This document shows positions 43,433 through 51,424 of a stretch of DNA of 64,000 bases, in pieces. The stretch comes from Cyanobacteria bacterium SZAS LIN-3. GTDB lineage: Bacteria > Cyanobacteriota > Vampirovibrionia > Obscuribacterales > Obscuribacteraceae. A model generated the notes under the pieces. The model ran no database searches and was not told the origin of the DNA. It saw only the letters and a program-made list of their open reading frames with translations. The stretch lies in NCBI GenBank assembly GCA_018266215.1, contig JAFEAV010000003.1:1-64000 (forward strand), read 5' to 3'. Each line of letters opens with the position of its first letter. Within the stretch, counting starts at the first letter, position 1. The position numbers and the translations under genes were made by a program.

Positions 43433-45325
43433 ATGCATTTTGACGTAGTAGTAATCGGGGGCGGACACGCCGGCTGTGAAGCAGCCAACGCCAGTGCGCG
43501 GCTCGGTTTGAGCACTCTGCTCCTGGCCGTCAATCTCGATACGATCGGCGCCATGCCTTGCAATCCGGCCGTGGGCGGTCCCGGCAAGACGCATCTTGCC
43601 CGTGAAGTCGACGCACTGGGCGGCGTCATGGGCATCGCTACCGATGCCACCTACATCCAGATCCGTATGCTCAACTCCAGCCGCGGTCCTGCTGTCCAGG
43701 CCCTGCGCGCCCAGTCCGACAAGCGTGAATATGCCGGTTGGATGAAAAATTACATGGAGTCCCTGCCCAACCTCACACTGCGTCAGGGCATGGTGAAAAA
43801 TCTTCTGCTTTCGCCCGACGGCAAAGTCGCCGGTATCGAGCTGGCCTTCGGGGAGCAAATCTCCTGCAAGTCTGTTGTGCTCGCCGCCGGTACTTTTCTG
43901 GAAGGCACAATCTGGATCGGCAAAGAAACAATGCCCGCCGGTCGTGCCGGTGAGTTTCCCGCTGTCGGTCTCTCCGGCTTTTTGCGCTCGCTCGGCTTTA
44001 CCACCGGTCGTCTCAAGACCGGCACTCCGCCGCGCATCGACGGTCGCACCATCGACTACAGCCAGCTGCCCGTAGTGCCCGGCGACGAGAATCCGCAATT
44101 CTTTTCCTTCCTCGATAACCGGCCTGTGCTGCCGCAGATCCCCTGCCACCAGACGCGCACGACCGAAAAAACACACGACCTGATCCGCGCCAACCTGCAT
44201 CAGTCGCCCATGTACTCGGGCATGATTCACGGTGTCGGTCCGCGTTATTGCCCGTCTATTGAAGACAAAATCGTGCGCTTTGCCGATAAGGACAGCCATT
44301 CGCTTTTCCTTGAGCCGGAGGGACGCTCCACCTATGAGGTCTATCTGCAGGGCTGCTCGACCAGTTTGCCTGTAGCTGTACAGCACGACATCGTGCATTC
44401 GCTGCCCGGCCTGGAAAACGCCGCTGTTGTGCGCGCCGCCTATGCAGTCGAGTATGACTATCTGCCTGCCATTCAGTTTACCCATGCGCTCATGGCCAAG
44501 GACCTGCCCGGATTTTTTGCCGGTGGGCAAATCCTCGGCACCTCGGGCTATGAAGAAGCTGCCGCCCAGGGCATAATCGCCGGTATCAACGCCGCGCTCT
44601 ATGCGCTCGGTCGCGATCCTTTCATCTTGCCGCGCTCCTCCAGCTATACCGGCACATTGATTGATGACCTGGTGACCAAGGAAATTGGTGAGCCTTACCG
44701 CATGATGACCTCGCGATCCGAGTATCGACTGCTCCTGCGTCAGGACAATGCCGACACTCGTCTGACGCCGCTTGGCCGTGAAATCGGCCTGGTCGACGAT
44801 TATCGCTGGAATCTTTTTGAGCGCAAGCAAGAAGCAATCATGGGCGAGAAGAAGCGCCTGAGCAAAACCCGCATCCATCCCTGCCCCGAATGGGCGCAGG
44901 CCCTGGCACCGCATGATGAAGTGATGAAGCATTCCTTCACGCTGGAAGAGCTTTTGCGTCGGCCGAAGGTGCCGTATGCCGTTATTGAACAAATGGCGCC
45001 GGCTGTGCCTGGCGAGACTTTCCCGCACGCTCTGGAAGTGGAGACAGACACCAAATATGCCGGTTACATTGAGCGGCAAAAGTATCTGGTCGAGACGACC
45101 GAAAAATATGACAGCATGAAACTGCCCGTCGATTTCAATTATCTGGAGCTGATCCACCTGGCTAAAGAAGCGCGCGAAAAGCTCAATAAGATTCGCCCCG
45201 AGACTCTGGGGCAGGCCTCGCGCATCGGCGGAGTCAGCCCGGCTGATATTTCGGTGCTGATGGTTTGGCTGGAGCAACGTCGCCGTGGCGGACGCAATCG
45301 GGAGCAAGCGGTCGTTGGCACTTAG
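43433..45325 (+). CDS. mnmG: tRNA uridine 5-carboxymethylaminomethyl modification enzyme MnmG
   Basis: The start is the ATG at 43433 (MHFDVVV), giving 630 residues, almost exactly the E. coli length. The FAD dinucleotide motif GGGHAG is at 9-14; the family's second signature GTPPRIDGRTI and the C-terminal helical domain ending VSPADISVLMVWLEQ are present. With MnmE it modifies wobble uridine 34 in several tRNAs. No mnmE or rsmG is adjacent. The last 41 bases overlap the start of the next gene. Confidence 0.97.
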   Translation: MHFDVVVIGGGHAGCEAANASARLGLSTLLLAVNLDTIGAMPCNPAVGGPGKTHLAREVDALGGVMGIATDATYIQIRMLNSSRGPAVQALRAQSDKREYAGWMKNYMESLPNLTLRQGMVKNLLLSPDGKVAGIELAFGEQISCKSVVLAAGTFLEGTIWIGKETMPAGRAGEFPAVGLSGFLRSLGFTTGRLKTGTPPRIDGRTIDYSQLPVVPGDENPQFFSFLDNRPVLPQIPCHQTRTTEKTHDLIRANLHQSPMYSGMIHGVGPRYCPSIEDKIVRFADKDSHSLFLEPEGRSTYEVYLQGCSTSLPVAVQHDIVHSLPGLENAAVVRAAYAVEYDYLPAIQFTHALMAKDLPGFFAGGQILGTSGYEEAAAQGIIAGINAALYALGRDPFILPRSSSYTGTLIDDLVTKEIGEPYRMMTSRSEYRLLLRQDNADTRLTPLGREIGLVDDYRWNLFERKQEAIMGEKKRLSKTRIHPCPEWAQALAPHDEVMKHSFTLEELLRRPKVPYAVIEQMAPAVPGETFPHALEVETDTKYAGYIERQKYLVETTEKYDSMKLPVDFNYLELIHLAKEAREKLNKIRPETLGQASRIGGVSPADISVLMVWLEQRRRGGRNREQAVVGT

Positions 45326-46613
45326 CGGACACCTGCAAAAACTTGCAGCTTCGGCCTGCGTTGCGCTTTCACTTGGACTGGGCCCTCTTTCACTGGTGGT
45401 TTTTGCCCAGGGGGATGCCTCCGGGGCCGGCACTGAAACGAGCACGGCAGCAATGACTTTCCATCTCTCCGGCGGCGTCTCGCACAGCGATCGTCTCGAT
45501 CCGCTGCCTAGCGACGAACGAGTCGGCGCTCCGGTGGTTGATTCTCAACCGGCCGTCAGTCGCAATCAGCAGCCGCAAATGCAGACCATCAACGTGAACC
45601 CGCCGCCTCCGCGCCAGAATTCCAATGCGTCAGCGCAGGTCCAGGCTATTCAAAGACAGGTCGCTCTGCAGCGCCAACAAGCAATGCAAAGGCAGATCGC
45701 TCTGCAAAAACAGCAGGCTCTCCAGCGGCAGCAAACTCTGCAGGAACAGCAGGCTTATCAGAGGCAGCAGGCGATGCAGCGCCAGCAGCCGGGCTCCAGG
45801 CCATTGCAGAGTCAGACTGCGACGATTGATCAATCAAAATCCTCCGCCGCTTTGCTGCAACGGATACAACAGTTGAACGCTCACATCTCGACCCAGGGCT
45901 CGCCTCTGGCGCCGCGACCGCAGATAATGCCGCGTCAGGCCGTGCCGGATCTGGCGCAAAGCTCGCCTCACGTTGGAGCTGTCAAACTGCAAGGGCAGAC
46001 CGGTCGGCTCGACAGCATGGCCGCGTACAAGAAAAATCTCCAGGCCATGGCTGTATTGGATTACCAGCGCAACGGTCGAGGAGGGGCTCTGCAGGCCGGT
46101 GTGCGTGCTCAAGCTCCCGCCAATACCGCGAGAGTAGAAGTGCCTTTCTGGCTTGCCGGGGAATGGCTTCGTTCCGAAACCAATGAATCCAGCCGCATTG
46201 AGTTGCCCAGCGGCAAAGCGCTTAAGGCTGTCGGCGTGCAAAAAGCCGTGGTCGATGATGTCTTCGGCACGGTCAAAGATAAAGACGGTCGCGTCTGGAT
46301 GATGGTGCCGCTGCGCAATCGCGGGTCCGTAGATAGAGGCTTCGCCATCGACCGGCATCAGGTGAATAAATACGAATTGATTCTGACCGGCAAAACATCG
46401 GCTCTGGTCAAGGTCCAGGCCTCGCATTCGGTCGTGGATAAACGGACAAATAAAGTGATTCAGGCCTATCAGGATGAAGAGCTAAATCAATACAGTTTAG
46501 TCAGGGACGGCCTGGTGCGCACCGATAGCTCGGTGAAAGTTTTTGATGAAAATGGAAACCCGAAGTTGCTTACGCACGCGGTCTCTCTTGAGAAGCGTGT
46601 GCGCAAGCTGTAG
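45285..46613 (+). CDS. Secreted Gln-rich repeat protein
   Basis: A GTG start at 45285 lies inside the 3' end of mnmG. The 442 residues have an N-terminal signal-like segment (about 22-42, FAQ), then a Gln/Arg-rich block (about 112-170) made of short repeats of the type RQQAMQRQ and KQQALQRQ, probably an extended coiled helix, and a C-terminal beta-rich domain (about 280-440) with WLAGEWLRSETNESSRIEL, which looks like a folded domain. No family recognised; the repeat block may vary between strains. Confidence 0.6.
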   Translation: MADAIGSKRSLALSGHLQKLAASACVALSLGLGPLSLVVFAQGDASGAGTETSTAAMTFHLSGGVSHSDRLDPLPSDERVGAPVVDSQPAVSRNQQPQMQTINVNPPPPRQNSNASAQVQAIQRQVALQRQQAMQRQIALQKQQALQRQQTLQEQQAYQRQQAMQRQQPGSRPLQSQTATIDQSKSSAALLQRIQQLNAHISTQGSPLAPRPQIMPRQAVPDLAQSSPHVGAVKLQGQTGRLDSMAAYKKNLQAMAVLDYQRNGRGGALQAGVRAQAPANTARVEVPFWLAGEWLRSETNESSRIELPSGKALKAVGVQKAVVDDVFGTVKDKDGRVWMMVPLRNRGSVDRGFAIDRHQVNKYELILTGKTSALVKVQASHSVVDKRTNKVIQAYQDEELNQYSLVRDGLVRTDSSVKVFDENGNPKLLTHAVSLEKRVRKL

Positions 46614-46640
46614 TTACCAAATAAACCAAGGACGAAAACA

Positions 46641-47156
46641 ATGATTCAATTAGCTTTGCTGGCGGTGGGCGGAGTGCTCGGCGTGGCCGCTTTCCGCCCC
46701 AAGACCTTTCGCGTTGAGCGTAAAGTGGCTGTGAATGCTTCTCCTGAGAAGATTTTTCCAATGATCAATGATTTCAAAAGATGGGCTGAGTGGTCGCCGT
46801 TTGAAAATATCGATCCCACTATGACGAAAACTTTTAGCGGTGCCGAGAGCGGCAAAGGCGCCAAATACGCATGGGAAGGCAAGGGTAAGGCCGGAGCCGG
46901 CAGTATGGAAATCGTAGAGACGACTGAACCGAATCAGATTTTGATCAATCTCTCTTTCACCAAACCCTTTGCTTGTACCAATCTCGCTGAGTTTACCATC
47001 GAGCCCGACGGCGAAAGCACTGTTGTGACCTGGGCTATGTCCGGCTCCAGTCCTTACATTGCGCGGGTAATCGGCATATTTTGCCCGATGGATAAGATGG
47101 TCGGCGGTGATTTTGAAAAAGGTCTGAGCACGCTGAAGTCAGTGGCTGAGGCTTAA
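46641..47156 (+). CDS. SRPBCC (polyketide cyclase/START-like) family protein
   Basis: A 171-residue protein. An N-terminal hydrophobic helix (about 2-18) may anchor it, followed by the SRPBCC fold: FRVERKVAVNASPEKIFPMINDFKRWAEWSPF is the typical opening, and VTWAMSG lies late. These proteins bind hydrophobic ligands in a helix-grip cavity. AAGGA precedes the ATG at 46641. It may be co-transcribed with the Gln-rich gene (27-base gap). The ligand is unknown. Confidence 0.85.
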   Translation: MIQLALLAVGGVLGVAAFRPKTFRVERKVAVNASPEKIFPMINDFKRWAEWSPFENIDPTMTKTFSGAESGKGAKYAWEGKGKAGAGSMEIVETTEPNQILINLSFTKPFACTNLAEFTIEPDGESTVVTWAMSGSSPYIARVIGIFCPMDKMVGGDFEKGLSTLKSVAEA

Positions 47157-47167
47157 GAGAGCAGGCC

Positions 47168-47404
47168 CTAAGGTTTCATTCGAAAACCACCCATAGGGTG
47201 ATCTTGATGAGTTAAGGGATAGAGAAACTCATTTCCAAAGCAATAATGAAACCAGCCCAGCGCCCCCGAAGTGCAAGAAATCGCTTGGCTGTGATACAAA
47301 GCCAGGCTGGCTGCTGCCCATTGCAAAGGATAAAACCAGACAAAGAGTCTGAACAAAAGTGGCGGCTCATCGAGAGCTTGAAGGGTCTTGGGCCAATTTA
47401 GCAA
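47168..47404 (-). CDS. Possible small membrane protein
   Basis: A TTG-started ORF of 78 residues in the 295-base gap between the SRPBCC and HEAT-repeat genes. The translation has a hydrophobic, aromatic-rich stretch (PLLFRLFVWFYPLQWAAASL) that could be one membrane helix, and it lies in a stretch with lower G+C than its neighbours. No ribosome site and no recognisable family; it may be spurious. Confidence 0.25.
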   Translation of the reverse strand: MLNWPKTLQALDEPPLLFRLFVWFYPLQWAAASLALYHSQAISCTSGALGWFHYCFGNEFLYPLTHQDHPMGGFRMKP

Positions 47405-47451
47405 TCAAGTCTGGCTCCAAAGGTAATGTCTATTTTGATTATAGACCTGGT

Positions 47452-48426
47452 TTAAAAGGGGGCCGCAGCCTTCGGCGCGCAGCATGCCAGGGCTATGTCG
47501 AGTCGGTCCGGCCGACTGCCGTCCTGCCACCAGGTGCGCAGTTTGGTCAGGGCCGGGAAAAGTGCGGGATCGGCCATGGCTGCCGCTGCTTCGATAGCCA
47601 GATCCCAGACCTCGGGCTGTTCCAGCGCTTTGATCAGAGGTGGAATCACCCGCGGGTCCTGGCAGCGAGCGAGGCCCTCGATTGCTTCGTAGCGAGCGTC
47701 CTCAAATGGATCGTCTATGCGGGCAAAGAGTGCATCGCGGATGTCCTCGCGCTGCGTCTGGTCGCCCACCAGACCCAGCTGCAATCCAAATGTTGCCCAG
47801 TCGCGCACGGCTTCGTCTTCATCGGTGGAGAGAGCGATTTTTGTTTGAATGGCAAATTCATCATTCAATTCGCCCAGGCTGTATGCGGCAGCAAAGCGCG
47901 TTGAGGCAAATTCACTTTGCGCTGCTTTGATAAGAAAGGCCGAGCGGTCCTCCACATCCAGGTGGCGTAGCGCATAGGCGAGGGTCGCTATGACCGTATC
48001 CGAGTCCTCGGTCGGCAGCATCTTTTTCAACGCGGCTACGGCCTCTTTGCGGTAGACCAGACCCGGCTTGCGCATCAGCGTCAGGACGCCTATGGCGCGC
48101 TCTTTAGCGAAGGGGCTGGCGCATAGCTGAATCGCTTTGCGCAGGACAGTCTTGCTGCTGCTCGTTTGCAGCACCAGAAGCGCCGGCGAAGCCTCCAGCC
48201 GGTCGTCCTTGGCCAGCTCAAACAGGTCGGCGATGGACATGGCGAAGAGGCGGCTGATGTACTTCGAGACTGTAGCTGGAGGGTAGTCCAGCGCCGCCAG
48301 CTGATCAAACACCGGCCCCTGCCCGACCTTGTAGTGGTCGATCAGAGTATCCCAAGTCTCTCCTTCAAACTGGGAGAGGCTTTTCACGGCATTTTGAAAT
48401 TGTTGGTCGAAAGGATATCTGGCCAT
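47452..48426 (-). CDS. HEAT-repeat protein
   Basis: A 324-residue protein from the ATG at 48426 (MARYPFD). From about residue 90 it consists of HEAT/PBS-lyase-type helical repeats (units like FASTRFAAAYSLGELNDEF, DPFEDARYEAIEGLARCQDP and EVWDLAIEAAAAMADP), a scaffold for protein binding. No catalytic motif or signal peptide. A longer TTG start at 48474 exists but lacks support. It is divergent from the TPR gene with about 100 bases between. Confidence 0.75.
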   Translation of the reverse strand: MARYPFDQQFQNAVKSLSQFEGETWDTLIDHYKVGQGPVFDQLAALDYPPATVSKYISRLFAMSIADLFELAKDDRLEASPALLVLQTSSSKTVLRKAIQLCASPFAKERAIGVLTLMRKPGLVYRKEAVAALKKMLPTEDSDTVIATLAYALRHLDVEDRSAFLIKAAQSEFASTRFAAAYSLGELNDEFAIQTKIALSTDEDEAVRDWATFGLQLGLVGDQTQREDIRDALFARIDDPFEDARYEAIEGLARCQDPRVIPPLIKALEQPEVWDLAIEAAAAMADPALFPALTKLRTWWQDGSRPDRLDIALACCAPKAAAPF

Positions 48427-48529
48427 CGCGTCAATTTTACACAAATGTGCCCGCGCCTGGGTGACTGGCTTCAAGGTCTATCGGTGGAGTGAGTTGGTTG
48501 TATTATGTGCAGGTCGGTCGGAGACATTT

Positions 48530-49387
48530 ATGCTGTTGCGCTTTAGAGTTTTTCACTTGAAATGCTTTGTTCCACTGGTGGCCTGTGCGGTAGCGATGGC
48601 GATCAGCTCTGCGGGCGCCTCGGCTAATGCCAAAGCTGAAAGCCTGTGCAAGCGAGCTCTGGTAGAGTGTCTTCAAAAGGAAACACAGGACCTGGCTGTA
48701 AAACACATAGACGAAGCCCTGTCACTCGATCGCAGTAATGCGCTGTATTGGCAATCCAAAGCGCTCATACTGGAAAAGCGCGGGGAGAGTGAGAAAGCGT
48801 TACCGTGCATTGTGAGATCGCTGGAGCTTGATAATAAGCCGGCCGCCGCCTACGCTATCGAGGCCGGAATACTGAGCAGCCTTCATCATTTTGATGCCGC
48901 GATCAAAGCCATTGAATATGCAATTAAGCTTAAGCCCTGTATCGAGTTTTCTACGTGCAGGGCCGAAATTGTCATGAGATCAGGCAAGCTCGACATGGCT
49001 GAAAAGGAGCTGGATAAGATAATTAAGACCAGCCCCAATGATGAATTAGCGCGTGTGCGGAGGGCCAGCATTACTCGCCGATTGAAACACTGGCCGAAAG
49101 AAATCGAGGATCTATCCTGGCTTATCAGTCATGCTCCAGTGAAAAACCTTTCTTATTACGAAAATGTTCTTGCGCGTGTGGAGGCTTATACCGAAACTAA
49201 GCAATTCGACAAAGCGATTGCTGACTGCAAAGTCGGCCTGGCTGGCCAGCCCGAGGCAAGACAATTTCATGCGGCTATGGTGAAAATATACGAGCAATCA
49301 GGTAATGCCGCAGCGGCAAAGCGCGCCAGAAAAGAATTGGAAGCGGTGGATGATGATCTACAGCCGCCTAAATCGGACCGGTTTTAG
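48530..49387 (+). CDS. Secreted TPR protein
   Basis: Start at 48530 after GGAG; 285 residues. A signal peptide (about 1-33, ASA-N) is followed by at least five tetratricopeptide repeats (for example ALYWQSKALILEKRGESEKA and PAAAYAIEAGILSSLHHFDAA), a protein-interaction scaffold expected outside the cytoplasm. No other domain. It converges with the TetR gene, with 22 bases between stops. Confidence 0.75.
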   Translation: MLLRFRVFHLKCFVPLVACAVAMAISSAGASANAKAESLCKRALVECLQKETQDLAVKHIDEALSLDRSNALYWQSKALILEKRGESEKALPCIVRSLELDNKPAAAYAIEAGILSSLHHFDAAIKAIEYAIKLKPCIEFSTCRAEIVMRSGKLDMAEKELDKIIKTSPNDELARVRRASITRRLKHWPKEIEDLSWLISHAPVKNLSYYENVLARVEAYTETKQFDKAIADCKVGLAGQPEARQFHAAMVKIYEQSGNAAAAKRARKELEAVDDDLQPPKSDRF

Positions 49388-49409
49388 AGATTTTCCTTGT
49401 GGCGCTCTA

Positions 49410-50069
49410 CTAAAGCGCCTTAGCCGTCGCCCGACTTGTTCTTTTCGCCACTGCCGGAGCCGGATTTGCTTTTGCATCCTGTACCTGCTCGATGCCGGCA
49501 AAAAACAAATCCGCCGTCAGATCGGCATATTTTTCCGCCGTCAGTGCGCCCTCAGCTTTTAGCCATATGTACGTCCAGTTGATCGAGCCCATAAGTGACA
49601 TGGCCAGCGCCGTCACGCTCATCTCGTTCAAATCCGGTCTTATCGCTCGCACCAGATCTTTGAAAATTTCAATTACCTTGCGCTGCAATTCGCGGATCTG
49701 CTTTTGTTGCTTTTCCGGCAACCAGTGCAAATCGTTGAGCAGCACCACGTGTTTGGCTCTGGCGCTGACGTAGATGGACATGAAGCGATGCAGCAGCAGG
49801 CGCAGTTTCGCTTCCGGATCCAGCGTACTCTGCTGCATGATTTCCTGCGCGGTGCTCAGAAGCAGCTCACAGTGCGTGCTCAGCATGTCGTAGAGGATCG
49901 ATTCTTTTGACTGATAATAGTGATAAATCAGCGCCTTTGATGCGTTGCAAAACTCCGCGATCGTCGCAATCGACGTACCGGCAAACCCTTTGCGGGCAAA
50001 AAGAGTCGCCGCTCGATCAAGAATCAGCTGCTGCTTCTCTAGATAATCGTCTGCGCGAGGTCTGGCCAT
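49410..50069 (-). CDS. TetR-family transcriptional regulator
   Basis: A 219-residue protein. The N-terminal helix-turn-helix is clear (ILDRAATLFARKGFAGTSIATIAEFCNASKALIYHYYQSKESIL, about 17-60); the C-terminal ligand domain is typical and is followed by an Ala/Arg/Thr-rich tail. It lies 17 bases downstream of the diiron protein gene and probably regulates it and the divergent paaN through the palindrome at 51267-51290. The architecture resembles regulators of aromatic-acid or fatty-acid catabolism, which sense acyl-CoA esters; the ligand here is not known. Confidence 0.85.
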   Translation of the reverse strand: MARPRADDYLEKQQLILDRAATLFARKGFAGTSIATIAEFCNASKALIYHYYQSKESILYDMLSTHCELLLSTAQEIMQQSTLDPEAKLRLLLHRFMSIYVSARAKHVVLLNDLHWLPEKQQKQIRELQRKVIEIFKDLVRAIRPDLNEMSVTALAMSLMGSINWTYIWLKAEGALTAEKYADLTADLFFAGIEQVQDAKANPAPAVAKRTSRATAKAL

Positions 50070-50086
50070 ACGCTTGCTGACCTGCT

Positions 50087-51205
50087 TTAGAAGATTGGGA
50101 TGATCTTGTCCGCGTCAAATTCTACTGTTTCGCCGTCGACGCCGATTTCAGGCAGCGCGGGGAACTTGATGCCGAACGGATCGAGCGTTGCTTTCATGCG
50201 CACGATCGCATGGCGCCAGTTCTCTTTGCGTTTTTCCAGTGAGAGGATGCCGAGGCCGCCTGCTCTTGCTTCTTCTTCCAGCAGTCTCTGCGCTGGCAGG
50301 AAGGTATCGGGCAATTGCCAGAATTCCTGCGGGGGCTCGTAGAGCACGCCGGAGAGGAAGATGAAGCCGGCTCTGATTTGCTTGGTGATTGTCATTTTTT
50401 CTTCGTCCGACAATTGCGGCAGAAGATTTTTCAAAATTGCCAGACAGATACTGAGGTGGCGACCTTCGTCGCGGGCTATGTGTTTGAACGCTTCTTTGAA
50501 AACGGGGATGGTTGTCTCTTCCTGCATACTCAGGAAGAGCGTGGAGGAGGCGACTTCGCCGAAGAGGAAGGAGCTGAAGAGGATGGGAATGGGATAGTGT
50601 TCGATTGCTTTTTTATAGCCGTCCCAGTAGCGAGCACCGTTGTGGAAGAGCCAATGTACGTTGTTGCGGGCCAGTTTGCCCAGAGTGGTCTTGGGCTCGT
50701 AGCCCAGGGGGCCGCCCGGAGTGAGCTTCTGTATGGCGCGGCCGCAGACTTCTTCGTGGTTCATCTCGTCGCGGGTGACGGAGAAGAAGCACTTGCGGAT
50801 GCCGTCTTCTTCTTTGAGCTCGTAGGCGTGGATCATGGCGCGGGCAAAAACCGCGGGGCCTGACGCATCAAAAACAGCCAGGAGTGACCACCAGTAAGCC
50901 ATGGCGTAGCGCTGGTCTTCGGTCAGTGTGTCGAAGTCAAATTCGGACCAGGGTAACTTGTTCGGTGACCAGCCCGGATCGCGGCATTGATCGTAGATGT
51001 CCAGCAAACGCGGCGTTTCTTCTCTCCATTCCATGGGGAAGATATTGAGCGGTCTTTCAATCGCGGGGGAATCAACTATGTCTTTGAGGATTTCTTCCGG
51101 ATTGGGCATTTCGCCATAGATTGAGGGCGGCAAAATCAATTTGCTTTCCAGGTTCTTGCTTTCAGTCTTGGTTTCAACTGCAGCTGTCTTCATCTTATTG
51201 ACCAT
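50087..51205 (-). CDS. Ferritin-like diiron protein (R2/AurF-like)
   Basis: I start at the ATG at 51205 (GGGAGCG upstream); a longer ORF to 51322 would run through the operator. About 372 residues. Two iron-ligand pairs are visible: RDEMNHEEVCGRAI and RDEGRHLSIC (E-x-x-H type), with partner Glu candidates on helices about 30-40 residues before each. This is the four-helix diiron fold of oxygenases and ribonucleotide reductase R2. It sits between its TetR regulator and the divergent paaN, so a role in aromatic compound metabolism is plausible but inferred. The family is not assigned more closely. Confidence 0.75.
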   Translation of the reverse strand: MVNKMKTAAVETKTESKNLESKLILPPSIYGEMPNPEEILKDIVDSPAIERPLNIFPMEWREETPRLLDIYDQCRDPGWSPNKLPWSEFDFDTLTEDQRYAMAYWWSLLAVFDASGPAVFARAMIHAYELKEEDGIRKCFFSVTRDEMNHEEVCGRAIQKLTPGGPLGYEPKTTLGKLARNNVHWLFHNGARYWDGYKKAIEHYPIPILFSSFLFGEVASSTLFLSMQEETTIPVFKEAFKHIARDEGRHLSICLAILKNLLPQLSDEEKMTITKQIRAGFIFLSGVLYEPPQEFWQLPDTFLPAQRLLEEEARAGGLGILSLEKRKENWRHAIVRMKATLDPFGIKFPALPEIGVDGETVEFDADKIIPIF

Positions 51206-51266
51206 TTTTTTCGCTCCCGCAAATACTTGATCGAAATCAACGTCCCCTTGTGGCCCGGTCGGAATT

Positions 51267-51290
51267 AATTGACCGTCTGGTCGGACAATT
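51267..51290. promoter_or_regulatory. Palindromic TetR-type operator between diiron gene and paaN
   Basis: An imperfect 24-base palindrome (18 of 24 positions symmetric) with the core GACCGTCTGGTCGG flanked by AATT and CAATT. GACCG/CGGTC half-sites are common for TetR repressors of acyl-CoA-linked catabolism. It lies 61 bases before the diiron ATG and 134 bases before paaN. Confidence 0.55.
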
Positions 51291-51424
51291 AAAATTATGG
51301 CCTGCAATTGCGCCAGCGTCAACAGTCTGGGCCTTAAGTCTTAATCAATTTTTCTGATTAACCGGCCACGCGTTCAATTAAAGTATGAGTTATCGTCCTG
51401 AAGTCGCATATAAGGATCAAAGAC

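Noticed and set aside
43394..45445. 683-codon open frame antisense to mnmG
   Set aside because: mnmG on the plus strand is unmistakable; the antisense frame results from GC-rich codon choice.
45612..45800. Repeat block in the Gln-rich gene considered as a CRISPR or satellite array
   Set aside because: The units are short imperfect codon repeats in frame with the protein, without spacers.
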